A stretch of DNA of 64,000 nt from Bryobacteraceae bacterium (GTDB lineage Bacteria > Acidobacteriota > Terriglobia > Bryobacterales > Bryobacteraceae): the NCBI GenBank assembly GCA_029975915.1, contig JARKOC010000352.1, positions 124,001 to 188,000 of the forward strand, written 5' to 3'. Below the pieces are notes generated by a model. That model worked only from the letters and a program-made list of their open reading frames with translations, was not told the DNA's origin and made no database searches. Shown here in pieces: positions 1 through 7,497 of this stretch. The stretch's first letter is position 1; each line of letters opens with the position of its first letter. Position numbers and translations under genes: made by a program.

Positions 1-1
1 T

Positions 2-568
2 CCCGACCGACCGGCGGTCCAGATCGTCAATACGCTGTTTGGCGGCCGCTTCACCTCGATGCTGAACGACGAGCTGAGGGTCAATTCGGGACTGACCTAC
101 GGCGCCCGCTCACGATTCGACGAGGAACGCTTGCCTGGCTCGGTGTTCATCTCCACGTATACGAAGGTTGAGTCCACAGTTCAGGCCATCGACATCGCTC
201 TCAGCCTCCTCGGCAAGTTGCGGGAGAGAGGCCTTTCCTCCGAACAATTGCTCTCGGCCCGCAACTACATCAAGGGCAGATTCCCTACCGAAGAACTCGA
301 AACCGCTGATCAACTGGCCGGCGTGCTAGGCGAGATTGAACTTTTCGGGCTAAACAAGGGCGAGATCGATGACTACTTCTCCCGGCTGGATGCCCTCACG
401 CTCGATCAAGTGAACGCTGCCGCGCGCAAGTGGTACCGCAATGACAATCTTCAGTTCCTGCTCATCGGTCCGGCAGCCAAGATCCAGGAGCAGGTGAAGA
501 AGTACGCGCCACAAATAAAGGTGCAACTCATCACTGAACCCGGCTTGAGGACGCCCGCTTTCAACTGA
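2..568 (+). CDS. M16-family peptidase, C-terminal fragment (5' end outside window)
   Basis: The reading frame is open from the left edge, so the start lies outside the window; about 188 residues are visible. The stretch NTLFGGRFTSMLNDELR followed by GLTYGARS is the hallmark of the C-terminal domain of M16 (pitrilysin/insulinase-like) zinc peptidases, where an R/Y pair helps bind substrate. The Zn motif HxxEH belongs to the N-terminal domain and cannot be seen, so this could be the active subunit or an inactive M16B partner. Many bacterial M16B proteins are exported and act as two-subunit clamshells. The next gene is convergent, 33 bp away, and no clear terminator hairpin lies between them. 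Confidence 0.9.
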   Translation, partial: PDRPAVQIVNTLFGGRFTSMLNDELRVNSGLTYGARSRFDEERLPGSVFISTYTKVESTVQAIDIALSLLGKLRERGLSSEQLLSARNYIKGRFPTEELETADQLAGVLGEIELFGLNKGEIDDYFSRLDALTLDQVNAAARKWYRNDNLQFLLIGPAAKIQEQVKKYAPQIKVQLITEPGLRTPAFN

Positions 569-601
569 CGCCTGACACAGGAAAGAGGTTGTGCGGCGAG
601 C

Positions 602-1600
602 CTACCTTGTCTGATCCCAAATTTCGCCGAACTCAGAGATGCCGTCCCAGATGTCCATGGCGGCAAAGACGATCGGCGCGCCATATTTTACAACCGAACC
701 CACGCGGGCGAGGTTGGAGGCCTGGCGCAGTCCCTGCTGGGCCGATTGTTGCTGGGCAATGCCTTGGGTGACCTTTTGCGCGGCGCGGTTACGGACGCGC
801 TGACGGCCAGCTTCGGCAACCATACGGGAGTAGTGGTCGATCTGGCGGCTGGCCTTGTCCAGGAGCTTCTGCTGGAGCGTCTGCGATGCCGCGGCCTGCT
901 TCAGCATGTGGTCGGCCGTTCTGTCGATTGCCTCGCCTGCCACGGCCTTGCCCACGTCTTTCGTGATAGCCACCACCTTGGCCGAAGGAACCGAATTCCA
1001 CTCCTTGATGATGGTGCACGTGAGGCCATAGCCGCTCGATACGGCGCCGATCGCGGTGCCGCTTCCGCCAAACGCCAGCGTGGCGCCGCCGATGGAAAAC
1101 GCAGATGCGCCGCCCGCGATGGAGATAGCCGCTCCGCCTGAAAGAAGAGCGATGGCGATGGTGGATCCCACCTTGATGGCGGCGAACGTGCGGATGGCGC
1201 TGTTGAGTTGTTGCTCGACTTCACGATTGATGGCCCGGGCCTCCCGAAAGACGTGATCGAGGTTCTCGCGGTCCATTTCCCGGATCTGTTCCAGGCGGTT
1301 GAGGTAGTCGACCATCTGGGCCGGATGCTGGGCCGCCCGGGCGAGCCATGTATCCACCCAACCCGACGCAAGCGATTCAAACCGTTCGTGGAGCTTCTTC
1401 CCGGCCGCAATCTCCACATCGACGTAGCCAGGTTTTTCCTTCCAGGGAAGGAGCCCATAAACGATGTTTAGGAAGGTGGAATCATCGTAGGTCTTCCACT
1501 CGAGCCGGGCGGACTCGGCCAGGGCGTGAGTCATTGCACAGGAGCGGATCAGGCGGATGATGGTGTCTAGATCGAGTGCGGCGACGGGCACTGTAGTCAT
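602..1600 (-). CDS. Hypothetical protein with glycine-rich hydrophobic core
   Basis: This 332-residue protein matches no family I recognise. Residues about 1-135 look helical and charged. Residues about 140-190 form a long Gly/Ala/Ser/Ile-rich hydrophobic segment with GxxxG-like spacing (IALLSGGAAISIAGGASA, then GGATLAFGGSG). The remainder is amphipathic, rich in Gln/Ala/Arg, and ends with a second hydrophobic patch (IVFAAMDIWDGI). There is no N-terminal signal peptide. The start is supported by GGAGGA about 10 nt upstream of the ATG. The gene stands alone between convergent and divergent neighbours. The glycine-zipper look recalls membrane-inserting proteins, but no toxin or immunity partner is visible, so no function is assigned. 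Confidence 0.75.
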   Translation of the reverse strand: MTTVPVAALDLDTIIRLIRSCAMTHALAESARLEWKTYDDSTFLNIVYGLLPWKEKPGYVDVEIAAGKKLHERFESLASGWVDTWLARAAQHPAQMVDYLNRLEQIREMDRENLDHVFREARAINREVEQQLNSAIRTFAAIKVGSTIAIALLSGGAAISIAGGASAFSIGGATLAFGGSGTAIGAVSSGYGLTCTIIKEWNSVPSAKVVAITKDVGKAVAGEAIDRTADHMLKQAAASQTLQQKLLDKASRQIDHYSRMVAEAGRQRVRNRAAQKVTQGIAQQQSAQQGLRQASNLARVGSVVKYGAPIVFAAMDIWDGISEFGEIWDQTR

Positions 1601-1838
1601 TGCGGTTTGTCCTCCGAAACCAAATCGTTCTCTACAGCGCGTACTGACGTCCCGCGGAGGGACGCCAGCACACTACCGATTCCTTGTGCGCCGCCGCCTG
1701 AATCCAGCAGAGGCCGGGGCTGCGGCTCACCACTGGTGAGAATAGTCCCGCAAAAAGCGAAATTCAAGAGCGCCGGTGCTCGCGAACCCTCGCACACTGG
1801 CCCTGTAGTTTCAGATGCTCTGGTACGATATCCCCAGT

Positions 1839-2300
1839 ATGCGCACCATCTTCATCTTCACAATCCTCGCGGTCTTCTGCGGTATCTCTGGAGCACAGGG
1901 TCCGGCGCCCTGTGCGCTCGTGACCCAGGCCGAAGTGCAGGCAGCGGCTGGGGTGACTGTCAGCGAGGGGACATTGAACTCGATGAACAAGTTGGTTTGC
2001 GAGTACAAGGCCGGCGCCACAGGGTCGATGATTTCGGTTCTGCTGACGGCGAAATCGCCGGCTGACAGCGCGGAGAAGACAGTGGCCGAACTTCAGAAAC
2101 GCAAGATTCAGGCGTCTACTGTCGCCGGTATCGGCGAGGGCGCCTATGCCGCCAGTCCCGGCTACGGAATGCAGCAACTGGGGGCGTACAAAGGGTCCAA
2201 ACACGTGGTGGTGACGGTGATGTTGCTGGGCGCCCCGGAGGCGAAGGCGAAGTCTGTCGCCCAAGCGGTGATGACCAAGGCTCTGGCGCGGGTGAAATGA
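1839..2300 (+). CDS. Small secreted protein of unknown function
   Basis: About 153 residues from the ATG at 1839, chosen over an ATG at 1815 because it places a classical signal peptide (MRTIFIFTILAVFCGISGAQ) at the N terminus. The mature part has two Cys (about 24 and 56), which could form one disulfide, and a pattern (CALVTQAEVQAAAG ... VCEYKA ... GIGEGAYA) resembling DUF3558-like exported proteins of Acidobacteria and Actinobacteria. That resemblance is from memory and is weak. It is monocistronic and transcribed toward the proline-rich PEP-CTERM gene. Confidence 0.75.
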   Translation: MRTIFIFTILAVFCGISGAQGPAPCALVTQAEVQAAAGVTVSEGTLNSMNKLVCEYKAGATGSMISVLLTAKSPADSAEKTVAELQKRKIQASTVAGIGEGAYAASPGYGMQQLGAYKGSKHVVVTVMLLGAPEAKAKSVAQAVMTKALARVK

Positions 2301-2412
2301 TACCGGTCTGGGTCTGAGCCTGCAGCGTGCGAAAAACGGGCACGTTTCGCGCGCCGCGCATCCGGCAAACAACTCAGCGGAGTGCTCGACCGGCCATGAT
2401 CCGCCCTCAGCC

Positions 2413-3771
2413 TTACGCTGCTGTAGGTGGCCTCCGTCGCCGGCCGCGGGTCCGGGCTATCGCCGAGGCGAGGGCGATCGCGCCCAGTGTCAGGAAGGCT
2501 AGCGAACCTGGTTCCGGCACAGGCTCAACGTGCGGTGGGTCGGAAGGGTTCTCCGGCCAGTTTTCGGGGTCGTCAACAAATGGGGGGTCGTCCTGGTCCG
2601 GGGGATTTTGAGGGTCGCCAGGCGACCCGCCGGGAGGGTTCTCCTGGGGCGTGCCGGCGGGAGAATCCGGGCTGGGCGGTGACGGGGCCTCTGGATTCCC
2701 GGCAGGTTGCTCATTCGTTCCTTCCTTGGGCCCGTCCCCTGTCTGGGGACTGGATGGCAGAGGAGATGCCGGAACGGATGACCCCGGCTCTTCCGGGGTC
2801 GAAGGTGAGGGCGGCAGAGGAGTCACGGGCCCGGGGCCGGGCTCGGACGCTCCTGGCGAAGGGATGATCACCGGAGTCCCCGATCCTGCGTCCCCGCCGG
2901 TCCCCGGCAAGGCAGAATCATCGGTTGGCGAGGTGCCCACAGGCGCGCCAGGTCGCATTGGAAGGCCCGGCCGGTACTGCCCCGCAGCGAATCCACCCAA
3001 TCCACCAGGAAAGATCGAGAGGATGCCGGCTGGCTGGACAGGGAGAGACGGCACGGCGCGCGCGACAGTTTCCAGCGGCGTTTCCATCCTGGTTTCGACT
3101 GTAGGGTCAGCCGGCGGATTGCCCGTCTTTGACACGTTGTTTGGGTTCAGTGGCGGGGGAAGAGGCGTGTCGGATGCAACTTCGGCGGGTTCGTCGTCGT
3201 GGACAGGAGACATGGGCCGGTCAGAGATCCGATTGCCGCAACGTCCTCTGATCTCCAACTTTCCGTCTGAAAGAATAGTTTCCCCCGCGTGCAGTTGGAC
3301 TTTCTTTTTCGTCCAATATATGTTTCCGTTCATCCGGTAGGAGACGTGTGCAAGACGGGCATTGACGAGTTTGGATGGCAGAGCGCGGGTGGTGTCAAAG
3401 TCCTTGTAGTGCTGGGCGACAACAGGATCCCGGGACACCGCCAGTTCCGCCTCCGGAGAGTTTCGAACCCCCCCAGCAACGACGGAATAGGGGTAGACAG
3501 GCCGTTTGGCTGCTTCGTCCAGAATCCTTTGGACTGTTGCCGGAAACTGCATTTCGAGCCAGTTTTGGCCGGAAATTGGCCGGGAGGCCTGCGGCTCCGG
3601 GCCGTTCTGCACAGCCGCCACACCCGCCACCAGGGCCAGCAGCGCCGGGATGGCCGCCAGCGCAGCGACGCTCAACCGGCTGGCCTTCACGGCAAAGCGG
3701 ACCCGAGGTCCGCTACACCTCTTCCCGCCCGCCAGAGTTCCTGAACTTGTTGATACTTCGTCGCTTGGCAA
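2413..3771 (-). CDS. Proline-rich PEP-CTERM protein with TTG start
   Basis: A 452-residue protein. The start is a TTG at 3771 with AGGAG 7 nt upstream. Residues about 27-55 hold a hydrophobic export/anchor segment after a basic N region. Residues about 65-190 look globular, with two Cys near 177 and 200. Residues about 190-415 are low complexity, dominated by Pro, Gly, Ser, Asp and Glu. The C terminus (VPEPGSLAFLTLGAIALASA, then an RTRGRRRR tail) is a textbook PEP-CTERM sorting signal: PEP motif, transmembrane helix, basic tail. Such proteins are processed by exosortase, which is not in this window, and are linked to exopolysaccharide or biofilm. The long extended region may span or stick to the polysaccharide layer (inference). 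Confidence 0.85.
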   Translation of the reverse strand: MPSDEVSTSSGTLAGGKRCSGPRVRFAVKASRLSVAALAAIPALLALVAGVAAVQNGPEPQASRPISGQNWLEMQFPATVQRILDEAAKRPVYPYSVVAGGVRNSPEAELAVSRDPVVAQHYKDFDTTRALPSKLVNARLAHVSYRMNGNIYWTKKKVQLHAGETILSDGKLEIRGRCGNRISDRPMSPVHDDEPAEVASDTPLPPPLNPNNVSKTGNPPADPTVETRMETPLETVARAVPSLPVQPAGILSIFPGGLGGFAAGQYRPGLPMRPGAPVGTSPTDDSALPGTGGDAGSGTPVIIPSPGASEPGPGPVTPLPPSPSTPEEPGSSVPASPLPSSPQTGDGPKEGTNEQPAGNPEAPSPPSPDSPAGTPQENPPGGSPGDPQNPPDQDDPPFVDDPENWPENPSDPPHVEPVPEPGSLAFLTLGAIALASAIARTRGRRRRPPTAA

Positions 3772-4010
3772 CCAGGATCTCCTAAGAGAAAGTTTAGTGG
3801 ATCCTAGGTGTACTTCCCAGTGCGTCTAGTACCGATACCTCCGGCCCAGAACCAGCTTTCTGAGAACGGCGCGGAGCAGGATTCCAAGCTCATGCTGGGC
3901 GGCTGGATCGCCTGGCAGAGGATCACGACGGACGCGATCAGGCTGGTGGCAAGCCGCGGCGAACAGGAGGGGAACAGTCAGCGTTATCCAAGTACGCGTG
4001 AATCAATGAC
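3772..4010. other. Intergenic region without a recognisable gene
   Basis: This lies upstream of the TTG-start PEP-CTERM gene and downstream of the first THxN gene. It holds the ribosome-binding site of the former. No open frame with convincing composition is present on either strand. A CTAGTAC at 3826-3832 resembles the THxN operator but is wrongly placed relative to the start. Confidence 0.5.
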
Positions 4011-4046
4011 AAAGAGAGGCCACCCGACGTGGGGCGACCTCTCTTT
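4011..4046 (-). terminator. Hairpin terminator of the first THxN gene
   Basis: Arms 4011-4019 and 4038-4046 pair (AAAGAGAGG with CCTCTCTTT), and an inner GC-rich CCACCC/GGGG pairing extends the stem. It lies about 40 bp past the stop of the minus-strand THxN gene. On that strand the 3' arm ends in TTT, so the U-tract is short. About 43 bp around it are nearly identical to the terminator region at 5089-5132. Confidence 0.7.
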
Positions 4047-4083
4047 CCTCCGAGCGTAAAGCCTTCGTTCTAATCCAGTTACA

Positions 4084-4788
4084 CTAGGAACGCTGCCGCC
4101 GGCGGACGGCCAGAGCGACACCGCTCAGGCCGAGGCCCAGGGCCAGCAATGTGCCCGGCTCGGGCACCTGCGGCACACCCTCGGTGGTGAACACGCCGTA
4201 AATGAAGGCTTGATTGTCTTGGTTTTCATTCGTGATGAGCTCATTCACGAGTTGCCCTTGATCATTCATGAAGCCGATCTTCAGCGTGTAGATCAAGTTG
4301 TCCATCTGAAAGGTTTGTGAAGCCAGTGGATTGGGGATGCTCACCACGTCGGGGCACGGGGGATCGCCGGCTGGGTTGCATGGCGGTGCGTTCGGCGTCT
4401 CGTTGTGGTTAAAAAGGTAGCTGAACACCTTGGAGATGTTCGTACCGCCGAGTACACCGTCTCCCGGAATCTGCATACCTAGCGTTATCTCAAGAACGGC
4501 CGACTCGAGCAGCGGCAGCCCGATGGGATAATTCTCATGGGTGAAGGTGCCGACCTGAAATGGGACACCTGGATTAATGTCGTAAACTGGGGCGGCTGTC
4601 GCGTAACTATAGGCGCTGAGAGCAGGGGAGCCCCAACTGATCTTGCTGGTTCCGACTCCGACAATTCCCGCGGCGGGCGTCGGGTTCGTCCAGATTCCGC
4701 CTGCTGTATTGACATCAACCGTGCCAGCCGGCAAACTCACGGCCAGCAGCAGGAGACTCACGACCATCCAAATGGTTCGAGTGTGCAT
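4084..4788 (-). CDS. THxN-family PEP-CTERM protein (paralog 1)
   Basis: A 234-residue exported protein. The signal peptide is residues 1-21 (MHTRTIWMVVSLLLLAVSLP). The family-defining THxN motif is T83-H-E-N86, followed by YPIG. Two Cys pairs lie in PPCNPAGDPPCPD. A PEP-CTERM signal (VPQVPEPGTLLALGLGLSG, then RRRQRS) ends the protein. The domain is expected to be an all-beta surface module sorted by exosortase. The start is supported by AGGAGGA 8-9 nt upstream. It shares fold, signals and promoter layout with the genes ending at 5156, 6262 and 44863. Its substrate or ligand is unknown. Confidence 0.92.
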   Translation of the reverse strand: MHTRTIWMVVSLLLLAVSLPAGTVDVNTAGGIWTNPTPAAGIVGVGTSKISWGSPALSAYSYATAAPVYDINPGVPFQVGTFTHENYPIGLPLLESAVLEITLGMQIPGDGVLGGTNISKVFSYLFNHNETPNAPPCNPAGDPPCPDVVSIPNPLASQTFQMDNLIYTLKIGFMNDQGQLVNELITNENQDNQAFIYGVFTTEGVPQVPEPGTLLALGLGLSGVALAVRRRQRS

Positions 4789-4834
4789 CGCTTGTCCTCC
4801 TCGGGATGCTCACATCTTAGGGGTTTTGCCTTAT

Positions 4835-4920
4835 TCCCTAGTTGATGGCAGACTACCACCAAGAATCTATACCTTCAACGGAAAGAATTTGTTCACGAAC
4901 AAAATATGAGTACTAGTACT
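4835..4920 (-). promoter_or_regulatory. Sigma70-type promoter with upstream palindromic operator (THxN paralog 1)
   Basis: On the minus strand, -35 TTGAAG (4873-4878), a 17 bp spacer and -10 TAGTCT (4850-4855). A 12 bp perfect palindrome AGTACTAGTACT lies at 4909-4920, centred near -72 from the expected start. A second inverted repeat, TTGTTC-N2-GAACAA, sits between them at 4889-4902. Just past the -10 box is CAACTAGGGAA. All but the TTGTTC repeat recur at the same spacing in front of the next paralog. Spacing near -71.5 fits a class I activator site (inference). Confidence 0.7.
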
Positions 4921-5088
4921 AGCTTGAAATGAACAACTTATGTGCTTGTTTCTCATCTTTCACTTGACCTCAGGTAAGCCGCGATCAAGTGTGAACGAAC
5001 CGCTCCGGCATGTCGGCGGCGTGGGCAGCATACCCATAGGGAGGCGAGCGGGCGGGACGGTGGCGCGGAGACTGCCTTGCACCAGAAA

Positions 5089-5112
5089 AGGCCACCCGAC
5101 GTGGGGTGGCCT
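5089..5112 (-). terminator. Hairpin terminator of the second THxN gene
   Basis: Arms AGGCCACCC (5089-5097) and GGGTGGCCT (5104-5112). On the minus strand the stem is followed by TTTTCTGG. It sits about 45 bp past the stop of paralog 2. The flanking sequence as far as CTCCGAGCGTAA nearly duplicates that at 4014-4059. Confidence 0.8.
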
Positions 5113-5155
5113 CTCTTTCCTCCGAGCGTAATCGCGATGTCTTAATCGAGAAACG

Positions 5156-5893
5156 CTACGATCGCATCCGGCGGCGAACCGCCATCGCGACACCGCTCAG
5201 GCCGAGGCCTAAGGCCAGTAATGAGCCCGGCTCCGGCACCTGGGGGACGCTTTCGGACGTGAACTTGCCATACAATCCGACCCAGTTGGATCCTCCCTCC
5301 TCCGAGTCGAAGTAACTCGCGATGACCGGCTCATCGCCTTGTCCTTTCGAGCCGAACGCCAGCGAAAGGGTATAGGTGACATCGCCGATCTGGAACGTTT
5401 GTAGTTCTGCAGGATTGGCGATCTTCACCCTGTCGGCACAGGGGACGGTGGAAGGGTACTCGCAGTCGTCATCGTTCGCCGTTTCGTGGTGCAGGAATGT
5501 AAAGTCGAAATTCTTCGTCAGGTTGGCGCCGCCAGGATACGGAATGGTCATGTCGAGCATGATCTTGAGCGATGCCGACTGAATGCCCGAACCCGAGGGG
5601 ATTGGGAAGTTGTTATGAGTGAATCCGCCAACCATGAACCAAGTCTCGGCTGGAGCAGTAATCAGCGCCGTTGGCGGCGCAACGGCATCGTACAGATAGC
5701 TGCTGTAGGCACCATCCCCGCCCCACTGGATTTTGGCCGGGTCGCCGGCGGGATCGGTGACGACTGAGACATTCTGCCCGCCGGTCCAACCGGTCCACTC
5801 TCCCTTGGCGCTGTGGACACCGACTGTGCCCGCAGTGAGCCCACCTACAAACAACAGTAAAATTGACAGGATCCAGGTTGTTCTGATCCGCAT
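5156..5893 (-). CDS. THxN-family PEP-CTERM protein (paralog 2)
   Basis: A 245-residue protein from the ATG at 5893, chosen over an in-frame start 18 nt upstream because GGAGGA lies about 7 nt before it and the signal peptide (MRIRTTWILSILLLFVGGLT) then begins correctly. The THxN motif is T92-H-N-N95 followed by FPIPSG. One Cys pair (DDCEYPSTVPCAD) sits in the same place as in the other paralogs. The C terminus is VPEPGSLLALGLGLSG plus a RRRMRS tail. Residues 34-41 (TGWTGGQN) are shared with paralog 3 but not with paralogs 1 or 4, so 2 and 3 form the closer protein pair, whereas the promoter is closest to paralog 1. Confidence 0.92.
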   Translation of the reverse strand: MRIRTTWILSILLLFVGGLTAGTVGVHSAKGEWTGWTGGQNVSVVTDPAGDPAKIQWGGDGAYSSYLYDAVAPPTALITAPAETWFMVGGFTHNNFPIPSGSGIQSASLKIMLDMTIPYPGGANLTKNFDFTFLHHETANDDDCEYPSTVPCADRVKIANPAELQTFQIGDVTYTLSLAFGSKGQGDEPVIASYFDSEEGGSNWVGLYGKFTSESVPQVPEPGSLLALGLGLSGVAMAVRRRMRS

Positions 5894-5944
5894 TGAGATT
5901 CCTCCGCTCAATATGAGTGATGACTTCTAGGGTGTTTTACCAAT

Positions 5945-6029
5945 TCCCTAGTTGGCGGTAGACTATCACCTTCAATCCGTACCTTCAATGCGAGAAACAC
6001 GGCGCGATGCACAATGTGAGTACTAGTAC
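5945..6029 (-). promoter_or_regulatory. Sigma70-type promoter with GTACTAGTAC operator (THxN paralog 2)
   Basis: On the minus strand, -35 TTGAAG (5983-5988), 17 bp spacer and -10 TAGTCT (5960-5965). The palindrome GTACTAGTAC is at 6020-6029. The distance from the -35 box to the TACTAGTAC core is 33 bp, exactly as in paralog 1. CAACTAGGGAA again follows the -10 box. The rest of the spacer has diverged, so the shared blocks appear to be under constraint. Confidence 0.7.
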
Positions 6030-6200
6030 AATCCTAAAATGAGTGATTTAATACGATTCCCCTCAACGAAAAGTTGAAGTCGACACCGGCCTGCGCGCAA
6101 GGTTGGAGGCAGCGGTTCCGAGTGAATCCGTTGTCCGCGCAGCCCGCATGGCCTTGGCGGAAGTTCGATGGAGATCCTCCATTCGACACGACCAACAGAA

Positions 6201-6226
6201 AAAGACCACCCCGAGGGGTGGTCTTT
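6201..6226 (-). terminator. Rho-independent terminator of the third THxN gene
   Basis: Perfect arms AAAGACCACCCC (6201-6212) and GGGGTGGTCTTT (6215-6226). On the minus strand the stem runs into TTTTTCTG. It lies 35 bp past the stop of paralog 3. The segment between this and the operator of paralog 2 (about 6045-6200) holds no recognisable gene. Confidence 0.9.
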
Positions 6227-6261
6227 CGCCGATCGATTCTTGCTGGCTGAAGCGCTAGGAT

Positions 6262-6996
6262 CTAGGACATCTGCCGGCGGCGGCGGATCGCTAAAGCGAC
6301 GCCACCGAGGCCAAGTCCGAGGGCGAGCATCGAGCCCGGCTCGGGAACCTGCGGAACGCCTTCGGTAGTGAACTTGCCGTAGATGTTCGCGGTGTTCGCC
6401 TGCCCCTCCTGGGTAACGAAGTTGTTGATGACGTTGTCGGGGCTGGTCCCAAAGCCGAGTTGCAGCGTGTACCAGGTGTTGCCGATCAGAAAAGCCTGAG
6501 AACCAGGGGCGCTAGTAATGGTCGCCTTGTCAGCGCAGGGAGTCACCGACGGATAGGCACATGGGGCGGCATTCGGAGTCTCATCGTGATTGAAGGTGTA
6601 GTTGAACAGCTTCGTCACGTTGTTGCCGCCGCCGGCCCCATCGCTTGGAACTTGCATGTCCAGAATGATCTGCAAAGCCGCGGAAGTAATTGAGGTGCCC
6701 GACGGGATCGGGAAGTTATTGTGGGTAAAGGTTCCAAGCTGGAACCACGTGTTGGTTGGAACCGCGACGATCTCGGGCGGTGCAACGGCGTCGTAAACGT
6801 AGCTGCTGAACGCTGAGTTGGCGCCCCACTGCAGCATGGTCGGGTCGCCGCCCGGTCCGTTGATGATGGAGACGTTCTGTCCGCCTGTCCAACCGGTCCA
6901 CAAGCCCTTGGAACTGTTGACGTCTACTGTGTTGGCGGTGAGTCCACCAGCCATTAGCAAGACGAGTGAAAGAACACTTATGGTTCTGATGTGCAT
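6262..6996 (-). CDS. THxN-family PEP-CTERM protein (paralog 3)
   Basis: A 244-residue protein from the ATG at 6996, preceded by GGAGGA. An in-frame start 27 nt upstream would put a hydrophilic tail before the signal peptide. The signal is MHIRTISVLSLVLLMAGGLT. The THxN motif is T91-H-N-N94 followed by FPIPSG. The Cys pair lies in AAPCAYPSVTPCAD. The C-terminal half (GNTWYTLQLGFGTSP, then the Tyr-Gly-x-Phe-Thr strand) is almost the same as in the distant copy at 44863. It ends in VPEPGSMLALGLGLGG and a RRRRQMS tail. Probable surface or biofilm-matrix protein; ligand unknown. Confidence 0.92.
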   Translation of the reverse strand: MHIRTISVLSLVLLMAGGLTANTVDVNSSKGLWTGWTGGQNVSIINGPGGDPTMLQWGANSAFSSYVYDAVAPPEIVAVPTNTWFQLGTFTHNNFPIPSGTSITSAALQIILDMQVPSDGAGGGNNVTKLFNYTFNHDETPNAAPCAYPSVTPCADKATITSAPGSQAFLIGNTWYTLQLGFGTSPDNVINNFVTQEGQANTANIYGKFTTEGVPQVPEPGSMLALGLGLGGVALAIRRRRQMS

Positions 6997-7092
6997 TGAT
7001 TGTCCTCCGCTGTCGTTCAGCACTCCGGGTCGGTAGTGCCGAGCTCAGCCCAGCCAACGACTCCGCTGGGCGCACTGCATTGAGCCATAGGT

Positions 7093-7164
7093 AGGCTAAC
7101 ATCGGTATTTCACATTAATCAATACTAAAATTTCAATGTCGAAGTTAATGTTACCTCTAGTACT
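7093..7164 (-). promoter_or_regulatory. Diverged promoter/operator of THxN paralog 3
   Basis: The half-palindrome CTAGTACT lies at 7157-7164. A possible -10 TAGCCT is at 7093-7098, at nearly the same distance from the operator as in paralogs 1 and 2. The -35 box (about 7116-7121) is poor, as expected of an activator-dependent promoter. The segment is AT-rich compared with its surroundings. Support comes mainly from comparison with the other copies. Confidence 0.4.
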
Positions 7165-7393
7165 TCAACAAAAAAGAGTATATTATCCGATGTTTACACG
7201 GCAGCTCTCTCCAACGGCAAACTCTACCAGGCCACCGTGTTTTACTTCCCCTACTCAGGTTGGCACTTTCAACAGGTTGATTCCAAGGCAGATAACCGCC
7301 AGCCAGCTCAACTAGCAGTTCGATCACGCCAACTCCGAGCTGAATGTGGAATCAGGGCTTGCTTTTCTGCGAGCGCGTTCGCCGCTGACTGAC
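7126..7393 (+). pseudogene. Possible coding remnant without a start codon
   Basis: A plus-strand frame stays open for almost 90 codons, from after a TAA near 7125 to a TGA at 7391-7393. It encodes a plausible protein-like stretch (LSDVYTAALSNGKLYQATVF, then YFPYSGWHF). No ATG occurs in frame and no ribosome-binding site is seen, and the frame overlaps the paralog 3 operator. It may be the tail of a decayed gene; chance is a real alternative. I do not recognise the family. Confidence 0.25.
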
Positions 7394-7420
7394 AAACATG
7401 GCTGAACGCGAGCAGAAAAG
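7362..7420. repeat. Long imperfect inverted repeat
   Basis: CTTTTCTGCGAGCGCGTTC (7362-7380) pairs with GAACGCGAGCAGAAAAG (7404-7420), leaving a two-base bulge and a loop of about 23 nt. It lies 78 bp downstream of the stop of the YeeE pair (minus strand) and may terminate it, though no U-tract follows. Apart from this and the possible remnant, nothing is recognised between 6997 and 7497. Confidence 0.5.
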
Positions 7421-7497
7421 GGCGCTTAGGCGCGATGGGCTTCGCCAAGGTCAGGCGGATCCGGGCGCGATTCATGCCTCGGTGGTTTCCGCCGGGG

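Noticed and set aside
3826..3832. CTAGTAC upstream of the proline-rich PEP-CTERM gene as another THxN-type operator
   Set aside because: With the spacing seen at the THxN genes, the -10 box would fall on the ribosome-binding site and start codon.
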